Program-made: the position numbers and the translations under genes | Assembly (NCBI GenBank): GCA_028335825.1 | Contig: JAIOKI010000016.1 | Span: forward strand, 1-64,000 | DNA length: 64,000 bases | Origin: Nosema muscidifuracis | Lineage: Eukaryota; Microsporidia; Nosematidae | Reading direction: 5' to 3' | The notes under the pieces: model-generated | Seen by the model: the letters and a program-made list of their open reading frames with translations, nothing else | Told to the model about the DNA's origin: nothing | The model's database searches: none | In this document: in pieces, positions 46,005-58,149 of the stretch | How the letters are laid out: every line of letters starts with the position of its first letter | Numbering within the stretch: position 1 is the stretch's first letter

Positions 46005-46760
46005 ATCATCCTTTTGTCTGTGTAGAATATAATAAATATTTATACTAAAATGTGAATATATCAATATTTCATTTTCTAGATACTTGAATACGACAATTTA
46101 CATCCATTTTTCTCATTCATTAATCATTTCGGACTGAGTGATTTTTTTATTCTCTTTATTTAGTTAGTTCGTGGTTTCTATCAATCTGTAGATGAAAGAA
46201 TCTTAAAGATTCGATATATCTTCAAGTGTAGTCATGATCTACTTCTTATCATATTGTGCCTTAATTGAATGATTATTTTTTTTAAAGCAGGATATTTATT
46301 ATTATTAATTACATAAGATCTTAAAATAAGATGGAATATTTTTTAACGTTCGACTAATTTCGAATATTAATATTTTGTATTTTAATTTTCTTAGTTTAGT
46401 GTACATAAAATAATAGGTAGTATCAAAATTAAATAATAAATATATATTTAATGATATTATGTAAATGATAAGATAAAAATTTATTTAAGCTATATAAGTT
46501 AATTAATTATGAAATTCATTCAATTCTAGATATTTACTAGTCTTTTATTAATATTAGATTTTTTTGAGAATTCATCTATTGAAGTTACTATTAATGTATG
46601 CGTACTTTGGATTTCTTTTGCAACTTTCCATGACAAAGCTTTTTAACGTCATCTTAAGCACTAATGATTGTACATAATTTAAAGTCAGTTATTTAACTTA
46701 ATATCTATTATATATTGCTTGTAGACCTTTAATACCGCTTTTTTATTGTCATCACGTACA
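46005..46760 (-). pseudogene. Decayed coding in two blocks
   Basis: Minus-strand reading gives KVAKEIQSTHTLIVTSIDEF near 46570-46640. Near 46010-46260 a single frame has about five stops (MTTLEDISNL, SFIYRLIETTN, ITQSEMINE, IVVFKYLENEILIYSHFSIN). The blocks may belong to one locus. A mobile-element origin is possible but no diagnostic motif is visible. Confidence 0.35.
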
Positions 46761-47233
46761 CAAAAAAATCATCTTGTAAATATAAAGAGATATACTATGA
46801 TTTTAAGTAAATCATTTTATGTTTATTAATTAATTCCACTGTTTTTATAATCTTAATTAACATTATTAATGCATCAATATTAGAAAACATTTTTTATCTT
46901 GTAAAATAAAAAATAATAATTTTACTGTACTTTTTTTATTCTATCTAAAATCTTGTATCTATTCATATTTCAATTTTATCGGTAAAAAGTAATTACTAAA
47001 TATTCAATATGTATATATCAATCTAACATCATCTTGTAACGAACTAACTCAATAAGTGCATAAAATTCGCTGAATCATTTTTATATTTTCTATCCAGAGA
47101 GTTTTTATAATCTGGCTTATAGCGTCATCTTGGTTATATATAAATAACAGTTTGTATAAAAGTATACAAAATATTACTGTTTAACATAATTCGTGTTTTA
47201 ATAATATACCACAATATTTAAATTAAAAATATT

Positions 47234-48274
47234 TTAATAATTTTTATCTACAAAAAAAAATACCAAAAATACTAATATAGTAGAAACAAATCCATATAAA
47301 AATTTTAGAGATTTAACTTTGGTTTTTTTGATACCATAGAATAAACAACCAAGGGTAATTACAAGAAATAAAGAAGCTGCTACAGTAAGATGCATACGAT
47401 GATCCGTAATCTCTGTTCCTATATTTTTGGTATTATTAGAAAAATAATCATCTGTTATATTAATATCTCCAAAAATGTTAAAATTATTGTTATCATCACT
47501 AATTTCTCTTTTATTTCTAAATCTCCACGATAAGAATTCTTCTGCTTTATGATTAGTAAAATCAAAATATTTTTTGTCTCCACTAAAATTTTCATCATCT
47601 TTAAAATCATCATTTATTTTCATAGATTCAATAAAGAAATCCCGTATATCTTCTAAATTCTTCGCAAAATCTATATTTTCACATTCAATAGGAAATCTAT
47701 CATTTAATGATTCAAAAATACACTCAGGATTATTTAAGCATTGATCTCTAAGTTCAGTAGTAGCACATTGAAGCTTAGGAAAATTAAAAATATCTTCGCA
47801 CGTGTCGTAGAGAGAAGTATAAAAATTAACTCTAGCATTTAAAACATCACGACCTTGAATGACTTGTTTCATTATTTTATCTTTTGGTAGATACATCATT
47901 CCACAGCAATTTATGTAATCAGTATCATCATACAAATTATTTAAATCAAAATATCCGCATTCTGTACTATTCAATGTATCGTTTACTAGTTCTGATACAC
48001 AATCAGGATCACAAGCACAAAACTTCTTAGTATTCCTTATTAAACATTTAGGTAAAGAAGATATACAAGAATTATCTTCATAAACTGACTTACAAATTCT
48101 AGCCAAACCACTATTCATATCAGTTAACCATTCTTTATACATTTTTTTATAGTCAAAATTTTCATTTCCTATCTTAAGAAGTTCAAGATCTATATTTTGA
48201 TTTTTTATTCTTTCTAAAAAACGACTTTCATCTTTATCAAGTTTCTCTTCAGTAGTTTCTTCAAATGAACTCAT
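47234..48274 (-). CDS. Cysteine-rich two-TM protein, family C, divergent member (C1)
   Basis: Intact 346-codon gene; ATG 48274 follows ATGCCCCAAGT, a start box. It shares the family plan but is the most divergent member. A tryptophan-containing helix comes first (MYKEWLTDMNSGLARIC). Then come the cysteine-rich domain (LPKCLIRNTKKFCACDPDC, DLNNLYDDTDYINCCG, DTCEDIF, LRDQCLNNPEC, IECENI) and a long acidic linker with the dibasic NKREI near residue 260. Two membrane helices close the protein at about 293-315 (LTVAASLFLVITLGCLFYGI) and 322-342 (FLYGFVSTILVFLVFFFVD). There is no signal peptide. It keeps the 12 family cysteines plus extra ones (NSC, CC). Function unknown. It likely sits in a membrane with the cysteine domain exposed on one side. 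It lies 4 kb from the other members and points away from them. Confidence 0.82.
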   Translation of the reverse strand: MSSFEETTEEKLDKDESRFLERIKNQNIDLELLKIGNENFDYKKMYKEWLTDMNSGLARICKSVYEDNSCISSLPKCLIRNTKKFCACDPDCVSELVNDTLNSTECGYFDLNNLYDDTDYINCCGMMYLPKDKIMKQVIQGRDVLNARVNFYTSLYDTCEDIFNFPKLQCATTELRDQCLNNPECIFESLNDRFPIECENIDFAKNLEDIRDFFIESMKINDDFKDDENFSGDKKYFDFTNHKAEEFLSWRFRNKREISDDNNNFNIFGDINITDDYFSNNTKNIGTEITDHRMHLTVAASLFLVITLGCLFYGIKKTKVKSLKFLYGFVSTILVFLVFFFVDKNY

Positions 48275-50984
48275 ACTTGGGGCATTATAAAATGTTCTTT
48301 TATAATTAAATTAATTAAAAAATTAATTATATTTTATAAAAAAAGTAAGTTTAAAAGTTTTTGTATTAGATATATTGACTTTCATAAACAAATTAAAAAG
48401 TATTGAAATATATTAAATTTAATTAATAATTTCTTTTAATTTGATTTACATTAGATAAATAAAAATAAAAATTACTTGACTTAAAAATTAATAATTTCTT
48501 ATATTCTGATTTACGTTGATCTGATATTATTACCTCATGATTAATTGATACACGTACTTAATTAGTTATTTCTTACTAATTATTTATAATTAATCAAAAT
48601 TGATTTTTAATTGATTAAAAAATAATTGCATAGCTTAATGTGTACTTATTTATATTCGATTTAGAGGATATTTTTATTGAGCTTCATTATCAAAAATTTT
48701 ATAACCAATTATATCTAAAAAGTCAATGCTATTTAAGAGTAAACAAGAGATCAAATAAATTTAATTACAATAAATGCATGCCAGGATAAGTTGAGCATTC
48801 AAGTATTAATTCTTAAAGTTTTACCTCAGAACAATCTGGATCTCTGAGTATTATGCCACTTAGTTAAATAAAAAATAAAATTTTTATAATCTGATTTACG
48901 TTATATAATAAATTAAAAGGTGTTTTACTAAATATAATTTGATAAATGATTAATTAAAATGATTTCATTTTTAGACACTTTTTGTTATTAATTATATGAT
49001 TAATTAAATATTAACCAATACAAATAAATTGAAAGGTTTTATTTTATTGTATATTAAATATTAGTATTTTAATGTCAAATGTAAACTTTGATCATGTTCA
49101 TCTATTTTTATGATTTATAAAGTTATAAATAATGTTATTTATTCTTGTCTGTCGAAAACTTGATTTTTTAATTTGTTGTCTAAAGTAGAAAAAATTTACC
49201 AAATAAAAGAATGAATGTACTTTAAATAAGATATTAATGCTAAATTATTCAAATAAATTTCATATGCTACTTCTTATATACAAATAGATAATTTATTAAA
49301 TTAAATTTACAATTTGACAAAATGAATTTATTTGGTTTGTATCAAAATATAAATTTTGATTTGGTCTAGAATTTGCGGTTTCAAGTTCTTCTTTATATTT
49401 AAAATATCAATTTTTTCAAATTCCTACATCATATCTATAGCTTCATATATTCTTAGTTAAAGACAAGAAGTTTAAGTATATACTTAAACATAAAGCTCTA
49501 GAGAATCACTATAAAATATTAGACTGTATATTTCATATTTGGCAGTTTAATTCTATATTTTTCAATAAGATTAGGTATTATTTAGTTACAATGTCATAAA
49601 ATAAAAAATTATTCTTATCTTTTTAAATCATTAATTATAAATATATCTTTCTTATTCTATTAGTATGTTTTTAGTAATTAATTTATATAAAATAAATGTT
49701 TTATAGACATTTTTAATTATTTAATGTTATTCTTTTAGATCTCTGTAAAGTAAGTCTTTAAATAATATTAATTTATAAAATAATTTGTCATTTTTTACAT
49801 AATATTTAATTCTACTAGAACTCATAAAATTATTTATGTAATATTTCACTTTAGTAAATTATTGTGAATTTTTTTAAAAAAGATTGGTATTAATAATTGT
49901 TCAAAGATACTCATTGGTTATTTCTTATAACATGTAACATTAGCATTGAAAAAACTTTTTAATTGAATTTCTAAATAATAAGTAAAATATTTCTTTTTTT
50001 CAAAAGCCTCAAATTATTAGTTTTTACAAAAGTAGAATTTATTGTTTATGAATGAGTCATCTGCTGAATTGTAACAAGTATGGAATCAAATATTAAATTA
50101 TTCTTCTCTAGATATTAAAATAATTAAACCCTTTTTTCAAAATTTTATAAAATGCATTTGGTTTTAGTAAATTAAACTACGTATTGTAGAATTATCGTTC
50201 ATTTATATACAGAAATTAAATAAGTTACATAAAAAAACGTGTAATAAAATTTATAAGAATGAAATTAAAAAAGCTATTTAATGTATAAATGATCTTTTCA
50301 ATTATCTTTTTTAGATCTTACAGAATTTAAAAATAAACATATAATGTAAAAAATTTCTCAGTTATAATTTTTTTGTTCAGTTATTAAATGATAAAACTAA
50401 ATAATCATATTAAAAATAATTGATTCCAAAAAAAGTTGTATCTTATGAGGAAAGAAACTAAGAAGAAGTTTCATAAATATTAATGAAAAGTGTCAAAAAT
50501 GTTATTGCAATTACATCTAAGTTTAGACAACACGAAGGAATTTATACTTAGAAGACGAGCTATAAAACAAACACAGGATAAAAGAAGACTCACCTTTTGA
50601 AAATAAGAACCTTTTTAATAAGTAAAAGTAATTTAGAAAACAGATTTACTTCAGGAAAATTTAAGAAGACAAAAAGAACAGTTTATATAGCGATATTACA
50701 AAAAAATATAACAACATAATTTTTTTATATATCGAAAAGATCTTTTGATTAGCATGAATGATTCAGCAACACGACTGACAAGGGAAAATATAAATGGAAG
50801 GTCGGAGGAAGCACTATAGGATACGAATATTCATCTAAAATAAATAATAAGTGCCTTCATGAAATTATAAAATTAAAAAAGTCTTAATCACCTCGATACG
50901 CAGTGTGATATAATGCTAGCACATGACACATGAGATGCCATAACGATGCTTACATCTACATATTTACAGAAATAACAGACTTAT

Positions 50985-51150
50985 AAAAAAATATATTATC
51001 ATATTAATGCAGCTCTAGTAATTCTTAAATCAATATTTTACTGGCTATTTTGGTGCACCTCTTTTTATTGATGTTTTTGATTTCATCTATTACGATAACT
51101 TGTTAAAGTTTTCTTAGCTCAGAACAAACTATATTTTTATTCTTAGGGGT
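50985..51150 (-). pseudogene. Relic behind an AACCCC box
   Basis: Minus-strand ATTTTTAACCCC (51146-51149) is followed by AAG where ATG is expected, then a single frame with two or three stops: NKNIVCSELRKL, QVIVIDEIKNINKKRCTKIA, SKILI, ELLELH. The product looks like a soluble protein. Unknown family. Confidence 0.45.
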
Positions 51151-52329
51151 TAAAAATAAATAAAAGTTAATTTAAATTTTTTATATATAGATTTTGTAAA
51201 TTGATTTCTATTAATGAATGTAGCTGTTATTTAAAGTCTTCCATTGAATTGTTTGCTTTAGTCTAACTATTACTTATTTTATTAAAATTTTATAGATAAT
51301 TCTAAATCAATTTTATTTGACGTGTCTAAATAAGTCGTTACTAAACCTTTTTATTTAATCTATTTAGATTCTTGTACTACTTTTGTTTTTGAAAATTAGA
51401 AATAAATAAGATTATAATTTAATAATTAACCTAAAATTTTAGTGTCTATGTTGAGATATAAAGTTAATTTTTAAATAATTATTTTTTTCCAGTATTTCTC
51501 ATAAAATTAATATTATATGCTTATTTAATTTATTTTGAAAAGTATTTTTATTGCTTTAAGAGAAGTAACTCAAAGATTTAAATTTAATTTGACATCTTTT
51601 ATAAACAATAATTATATGTACTTTTTTATCATAAAAATACAAAATAAATTCGGTCGATATTATGTAATATATACTTATTGATGTTTGTTTAATGTCAAAT
51701 TAGCAAGTGATATAAATAATAAAAATCTAAGGACTATATGTCATTGAATAAAAATGTTATATTGTGCAATATATATAAAATTTAAATCTTTAATTAATTT
51801 TGACTTATAATAAAATACCGTTCTTTTCTTTGATGTGATAATTTAATACTAAAAAAAAATTACTCTCTAATTAGATATTATATACTATTTGGTGTAACAT
51901 CATAAATAAAACTTGAAGTTTCTAATAACGAAACAAAATAAAATCAAATTACAATTATTTATTCAAAAGCAAATTCCTAAACAATCATAATAATCGACTA
52001 ATAAAGTTAAATGCTTTAACTTCTATTTTTTATTAAAATGCGAGCAAAACTAAGATTAATAACAAGAAATAAAGTATAAACACTTCTTAAACAATTAAAG
52101 TTGGTATATGAAATGACCCAATTAATAATTTATATTGAAAAACTTCTAATTAAATCTTTAATATAAGAATATATATAATATAAAATGTTTCATTATCAAA
52201 AAATCATATATTTACTAAAATTCGTAGGTTAACAAAAATTTTATTTTATCAATTTCATTTGCATAAGAAAAATATTGTGATATTCATTTAAATATATAAA
52301 TTTTTAATTTTACTTAAATTATATTACGT

Positions 52330-52423
52330 AATTTAATCTATTTAAATTTATAACTAATTTAATAAACTCTTTTAAATATATTAAATATTAAAAAATATAA
52401 AAGTTAATTTTTTTGATTAATAG
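52330..52423 (+). promoter_or_regulatory. Conserved 5' flank of C2, shared with C4
   Basis: About 95 bp before ATG 52424 is almost identical to the DNA before ATG 60011: TAATTTAATCTATTTAAATT, TATAACTAATTTAATAAACT, AAAAATATAAAAGTTAATTT. There is no C-rich box; the poly-T/GATTAA stretch sits where the box would be. Conservation beyond the coding part marks either a young duplication or the promoter and leader region. Confidence 0.65.
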
Positions 52424-53452
52424 ATGGATTATACAGCAGAAGTTGAAAGATTAAAAGAATTTAATGAATTTGAAGAATGGCGTAATGAGGAACTAAGAAA
52501 AGCAACTGAAAAATGTGATGAACTCGAATCTATGTATATCGACATTAATGATTCGTCAAATTTTTTAATAAAGAACGTACCAAAATGTTTGGTACATTTT
52601 ACTCGTAAAATGTGTAACTGTAATCGAGAATGTATAAATGAATCATTCTTTAAAATTAATATTGACAGAAAATGTTTTAACTTTGATGTATCAAATTTAT
52701 GGTATGATAATTCGTATAAATATTGTAATTTTCTAGGAAAAAAAGTTGAAGGTAATAAATTAGTACCAGTAAACACTTATAATGTGTTATCTGAAACATT
52801 TTCAAAAATAAAAAATGGAATATCTGAACTATGTGATTCAGGAGAAAATTTCGAAAGCTTATTATGTAATTTTTATGATCTAAGAGATAGTTGTGAAAAT
52901 ATGAATTCATGTATAGTTTCAAATTTGACAAAATTTCCGCGGAAATACTGTAAAAATGATGAATATGTTATGCAGATTGAAGAATTTGAACGTATTATTG
53001 GTGAAAGTCTTTTATCAAATAAAACAGAAGAAAAGGCTCCAAAAAGCATTAGTAATCAAGAAGATGTTGAATTGAAAGTTAGTGAAAAACAAAGTAAATG
53101 CTTATCAGAGTGTTTTTTAAATAATGCGATTAATAACTATAAAAATGATCCAGAAGGAACACTACATATAATTACAAAACGTGATTTACAAAATATTGTT
53201 ATTCCTGATGTCCATAAAATTTTAGATGAATATAAATCTATAGAATCAGAAATCAATACAGTTGAATTTACAGATTATCAGAGAGATATGTTTTATTCTA
53301 TGATGTCTTTATCTCTAATTTCTACAATGTTATTTTTTATTCTAGTTTACTTAGGATGTAAGGAAAGTAAAAATGGTAAAATTGTTGTTCCAGCTATTGT
53401 TATGACACTTTCTATGTTATTTATTTCAATATATTCTTCAATAGGAATTTGA
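52424..53452 (+). CDS. Cysteine-rich two-TM protein, family C (C2)
   Basis: Intact 342-codon gene, used here as the family reference. An in-frame stop directly precedes ATG 52424, so there is no upstream extension and no signal peptide. Residues 12-31 form a helix with EEWRNEEL. Twelve cysteines (31, 55, 64, 66, 70, 84, 101, 137, 148, 157, 163, 176) form the conserved domain, with hallmarks VPKCLVHFTRKMCNCNREC (53-70), NLWYDNSYKYC (91-101) and LCNFYDLRDSC (147-157). A variable linker (about 180-245) follows. Then TKRDLQNIVIPDV (251-263) has the dibasic KR kept in all members. Two membrane helices at about 291-311 and 320-340 form a hairpin at the very end. The even cysteine count suggests disulfides and exposure to lumen or outside. 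Function unknown. It ends in TGA, showing that TGA is a stop here. Confidence 0.87.
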   Translation: MDYTAEVERLKEFNEFEEWRNEELRKATEKCDELESMYIDINDSSNFLIKNVPKCLVHFTRKMCNCNRECINESFFKINIDRKCFNFDVSNLWYDNSYKYCNFLGKKVEGNKLVPVNTYNVLSETFSKIKNGISELCDSGENFESLLCNFYDLRDSCENMNSCIVSNLTKFPRKYCKNDEYVMQIEEFERIIGESLLSNKTEEKAPKSISNQEDVELKVSEKQSKCLSECFLNNAINNYKNDPEGTLHIITKRDLQNIVIPDVHKILDEYKSIESEINTVEFTDYQRDMFYSMMSLSLISTMLFFILVYLGCKESKNGKIVVPAIVMTLSMLFISIYSSIGI

Positions 53453-55248
53453 AATTAAAATATTTGTGATTAAATTTAAAAGTCTTCGTTGTATGTCTGT
53501 ATAGTTATTTGATGTTTTTTATCATCTTAAATGAAATTCTTTATGATTATCATTAAAGTAATTCAAAATAAGAATTTTTTTAAATGTCAATTGGTTTTTA
53601 ATATTTTTAACTTGTTCTAGAATTCTCCATAATAAATCTTGGTTCAATAATTTTTAGTCTGACTGAAACGTTTCAAATCGTTTATTTAATATCGAATCCT
53701 TGCAATGTTGAAAAAACGTCTAAAATTGATAATAATAAAAACCCGAAAATAATTTAACAATACCATTAAATTTTTTTAAGTAATTTTGTAAATTATAAAT
53801 GTTTACTGTTTCTTTTAGACTTTATTTTTCTCAAATAATAGCACTATTAAAGCTTTTTTAGCCATTTCTTAAATTTAACTAACTAATATTTAATTAATTT
53901 TTTTTGCATACTAATTTAAAAAGTGTTTAATATTGAGTTTAAGAGTATATCAATTAATATTAAATATTTTTCTAGTAATTTTCTGTGATACTCGAGTTCA
54001 AGATGCAGATTATAAAGTGTTATTTTTTAAAGAAAAAATATTCTGTTATTTAAATACTTTAGGTCAAGTATTTAATTACATTGATTATCTTTTTTAATAT
54101 CAGTGTTTTCTATCTTTAATTTTTTTTAATCATTTCTTTTTAATTTATACAAGCCAGACAAAAGAAATACTAATTTGGATTATTATTTTTCTAAAATTAG
54201 AAATCATCTAGCAATCTAATTTAGTCATTTAATAATTGCTTAATAACTTAATCTCTGACTATTAAATTATATAAAAAAAGGTTGAACTAAGACAATAAAC
54301 TATTAACAAAAAACGTTTTAGTATCAATATTTTTACATCGAAATTCATATTAAAGTATGTATTGTTAAAATAAAATCATATATTTTGGTCTAAAAACTCT
54401 ATATTGATGCTTATAGCTAGTAAGTTCAAATGACAAGCTTACTAAAGAAATAATTTTTACATCAATACAAAAATATATATTTAACGAAAAAAAAACATTA
54501 ATATGATAAAAACAAGAATATAATTATTCAACATATTTGACTTTCAAAGTAAAAAAATAAAATTAGAGTAAAAATTACTTTCTCTTCTAATCTAAAAATT
54601 AATGAAATAAAGAAGAAACATATTAAAGATTTGCTAACTAATTATTGTACAAATATAAGAGGTACATAATCTAAAGTTGATGATATAGAAAAATATAATT
54701 AAATTTGAAAAGTATAGTATGGAATATTGTTTTTGTCGTATTACAATACTTAAATAATTAAACACAAGTATATAAGAAGATATTCATGTATGAGATTAAA
54801 AATGTATATATTTATGATTCTATAGCCTATATATTTTTATATGCAAACATGAACAAAAAAATAATATTTTTATTAGTGTTAATTATAGCTAATCAAAAAA
54901 CTGTATTTTTTAGTTTTTAACATTCAGATATAAAAAAACTTACTATTGAACAATTCAGTTGTAATAAAATAAAATCATTCTAATTGCAGAATTAGAAATT
55001 GAGATTTTAAGATAATCTTTAACAATTTAAAATATAACCAAGAAAATATTAATTAGTCTACAATCTTTCGATTCGATATAATACAAAATATAAAAAGGTT
55101 ACGACATACATTCAGTATCTTCAAAATTGACTTTTAGAAATACCAGTGAAACGTATAAGTGGTAAATTATTTGCAAAAAAATGATAAATTACTTCACTAG
55201 GGGTTCAATTGAAATAATAGAACGTAATATATAATCATAAACAATTTT
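53453..55248. other. Intergenic between C2 and C3
   Basis: AT-rich; no gene, repeat or start box with an open frame seen. Confidence 0.5.
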
Positions 55249-56199
55249 TTATTCAATACTCAGAGTAAAATACGTCGATATAATCATTAAAGAAAGTGTC
55301 ATTATAATAGCTGGTCTGATAATTATATTGTTCTTTTTATTATCTCGTAATCCTAAAACTACTAAAATAAAAAATAATAAAGTTGAGATTATTGACATAG
55401 ACATCATAGAATAAAAAGTATACTGCTGATAGTTCGATGGATTTTGGTTCATATTGTCATAACTAATAGAATCATAATAATTTCCAATATTATCAACATC
55501 TGGAAGATCAATATGATTTAAATCTCGTTTAACAATAATTTTAGAAGAGTCATTTCTTTCAATATCTAAAGGTATATCAAAATTATCGTTTACAGTTTCA
55601 ATATTAGTTGTTAATACTTTTACTCCTAATATATTTTCAATTTCTGATACTCCCCATATAAAATCTTTATTCTTACAGTCTTTTTCTTGTATTTTCTTTA
55701 GATAAAATTCTATACATTGAGGTAAATTTCTACATCCATCTCTTAGATCATAAACTTCACATAATAATGTTCTGTAATCTTCTTGTGTATCACAAAGTTT
55801 AATTAAACCACTATTGATATTTTTTATTGTACTTAATAATTTGTTATATGAATCAATAGGTACTAATTTTTTATCTTGAACTTTTTTATCAAGAAAAGAA
55901 CAATCAATATATTCGTCATCGAACCATAAATTATCAAGATCGTATAATTCACATTGATAGTTAATTTTTACTTTATAAAATGAATTCCCTATACATTCTT
56001 GATTACAATTACACATTTTACGTGTAAAATGAACAAGACATTTCGGTATTTTTTTTATAAGAGATCTTGGTATTTCTGCTTCCTTTAGATTGTAAAAATT
56101 GATCTGTTTGCAAGATTCAGATGATTTTGCTAGATGTTCATCACGCCAATTTTTAAATTCAGTAAATTTGTTGTACGGTTTATAAGTAAGCTCTTGCAT
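55249..56199 (-). CDS. Cysteine-rich two-TM protein, family C (C3)
   Basis: Intact 316-codon gene on the opposite strand to C2 and C4. ATG 56199 is preceded by GACCCCTTAGTT, so this member keeps the start box that C2, C4 and C5 lack. All 12 family cysteines are present: IPKCLVHFTRKMCNCNQEC, DLDNLWFDDEYIDC, LLCEVYDLRDGC, LPQC and KDC. The linker is shorter than in C2 (about 175-225). IIVKRDLNHIDLPDV carries the dibasic pair. The two-helix hairpin is at about 264-285 (YSMMSMSIISTLLFFILVVL) and 293-313. No signal peptide. The decayed copy at 4970-5505 is closest to this member (LDNLWFDDEY, DLRDGC, CIEF, QQYTFYSM). Function unknown. Confidence 0.86.
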   Translation of the reverse strand: MQELTYKPYNKFTEFKNWRDEHLAKSSESCKQINFYNLKEAEIPRSLIKKIPKCLVHFTRKMCNCNQECIGNSFYKVKINYQCELYDLDNLWFDDEYIDCSFLDKKVQDKKLVPIDSYNKLLSTIKNINSGLIKLCDTQEDYRTLLCEVYDLRDGCRNLPQCIEFYLKKIQEKDCKNKDFIWGVSEIENILGVKVLTTNIETVNDNFDIPLDIERNDSSKIIVKRDLNHIDLPDVDNIGNYYDSISYDNMNQNPSNYQQYTFYSMMSMSIISTLLFFILVVLGLRDNKKNNIIIRPAIIMTLSLMIISTYFTLSIE

Positions 56200-56819
56200 A
56201 ACTAAGGGGTCAGATTGATTTTATTGTATATAATTCATAAATTAAAATTTAATTTATAACTTAAATTAGAAATAAGTAATAACTATTTAAATTTCAATTT
56301 CTATATCAATTTTATATAAATATAATAATTTATGTGATAATACAAATTTCATTTTTACTGATATATTATCATTAATATAACAATTAATCATTTTGACAAA
56401 TTAATTAATTCTAGTTATTATTAGTGACAAAACTAAAATGAATCTTCTAAATGATAAATCCTCTTTTACAAATCTTAAACTCAGCGATCATTTTCACTTT
56501 ATCATTGTGTTATTAATTCAAATTTATTTTAAGACGAGATTATATAAGTTCATAGACGAAACAATGTACAAAATTCATAATTTAATTTATTAATAAACAA
56601 TAAATGGTATATGTACAATCATGCTTTCTTCATTTAAAAAAATAGTTATGTTTTGATTTAGTTCTGTATTGTATCTTCATTTTCTTTTTAAGAATTTAAA
56701 ATCTAAGAAATGTATTTTTTAATTTAGAAATAGCATAAAGTGGTCTTTAGAAAATATCTATAATAGAACATATTGAAATAAGATGTTAAACTTATCTAAA
56801 ATAAAATAAGATTTTTTTC

Positions 56820-57480
56820 TAATCAGTATCTAATTCGCACTATAAATTGCCTCTGAATACCGTTTTATGCTGAATTTATGAGGTCCTCTTTCTCATTAGC
56901 TTCTTGTAGTACACATCTTTTTCTGTCATGCATTCATAAAAAGATCAGGTTTTATTATATCAATTCAAATTTATATATTAAATTAATTTTTTACAATAAA
57001 AATAACGCTTGAATTATTAAGAAATTATATATAATAAAAATTTTTAATCTATATGACAACTTGCTAGAGCTTTTTCTGGTTTCAGAACGAGAATTTACTT
57101 TTATTAGGAATTAAAAAATAAATGAAATTCTATAATAAACTAATTTATTTGGGGCTATTGTCTATCAAATTAATACCAGTGGCTTGATATTTTCTACCTT
57201 CAACTTCTCATAGATATTTCTTTATCTGTAAATTATTCTCTACGACTAAATTCTAGCGAAAAACTCTAGAGCGTTTTTTAGAGTAATTGATTGACATTAC
57301 CCTGGATGTGGTGAGTTTTATCTAGCTTCATTCTTTATTTTGCATTGTACTGTGTCGTTATTCCATTCCAGGTTATAACAAATGGAATTAGTTTAGTTTC
57401 AAAGTCGTGCATCAGAGAGATTATTGACAAGTAAATAGTACTTTCTCAACTTTTCGGATTCCACCTACTGGAACTATCTT
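56820..57480 (-). mobile_element. LINE relic, C-terminal tail and further coding
   Basis: Minus-strand residues near 57250-57400, read over two frames: TKLIPFVITWNGITTQYNAK, KLDKTHHIQGNVNQLL, KTL, SFSLEFSRRE. This matches the tail at 58170-58500 and the layout xxIIPxVMTWDGxVTxYHxxY that I recall from microsporidian non-LTR elements. A further run near 56880-56950 (ECMTEKDVYYKKLMRKRTS) may belong to the same or another copy. Fragmentary, GC-richer than the surroundings, with several breaks. Confidence 0.5.
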
Positions 57481-58149
57481 GTGACTTAACTTCTATTTCT
57501 AAAATTTAAATCTCCTTTTCTCGTTTATTGATAATGAATTTGTCAGGTTTATTGTAATTTCAAGCTTATTTCTACAAATTGTTTGAGACAATTTATTGTA
57601 CTGAAATGTTAAGAAATTATAAATTATTTCATTAAAGAATTAAAATAGAAATGTTATTTCTTACATACGAAAGTTTATTTTGCTAATTTTTGTATAAAAT
57701 TTTTATTTCTTTGTTCATTGTTCAATTGTATTAATAATAAAAAAGATAATGTGTTTATGATGACGTCATTAATCACTTCATTTTCTTTAATGCTCTTTGA
57801 AAACTGTCTTAAGTCATATTCAAAATTATATTTAGTTTTTAAGCTTTATCTTTGTTCTATAATTACCAATAAGTTTGTTACAATATTTTATTGAGTTATC
57901 ACAATAAAAAATTGGTTTTAAATATAATATCATATTTGAGTATCTCTTATTCATAAATTATTTCAACAAAGTATTTTGCATTTAATTTACATTTAAGATA
58001 TTTTTATAAAATAATGAATTTATTTAGTATGTATAACATTGTTAATATAGAAAAAAATAATACAATTATAGGAATATGTTAAAAACTGATAAAAATAGAA
58101 GAATTGAATTTTGATTTTTAATACTTCAATATGTAAGTTAAATTATTTA

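Larger units (their letters stand above)
43375..47233. other. 3.9 kb gene-poor stretch with three relics
   Basis: Holds the relics at 44771-44912 (minus), 45372-45629 (plus) and 46005-46760 (minus). ACCC at about 43656, 15 bp before ATG 43671, opens a 36-codon frame (MINFYIKALICYLYHIVKYK) that may be chance. The rest is AT-rich. Confidence 0.5.
48275..52423. other. 4.1 kb gene-poor stretch with relic traces
   Basis: Contains the start-box relic at 50985-51150. Minus-strand traces such as GIILRDPDCSEVKL (near 48830) and EKIDILNIKKNLKPQILD (near 49400) look like former coding. The region 50440-50960 is less AT-rich and may be a mobile-element remnant, but no motif could be assigned. Confidence 0.45.

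Noticed and set aside
50440-50960. Less AT-rich stretch as a further LINE copy
   Set aside because: One run (VIAITSKFRQHEGI) is vaguely similar to the LINE tail, but the order of other motifs is missing.
52429-52931. Minus-strand open runs inside C2
   Set aside because: Antisense shadows of the conserved plus-strand gene; the cysteine pattern is on the plus strand.
55195-55220. GGGGTTCAATTG resembling a tRNA T-arm
   Set aside because: No acceptor, D or anticodon arm could be folded around it.
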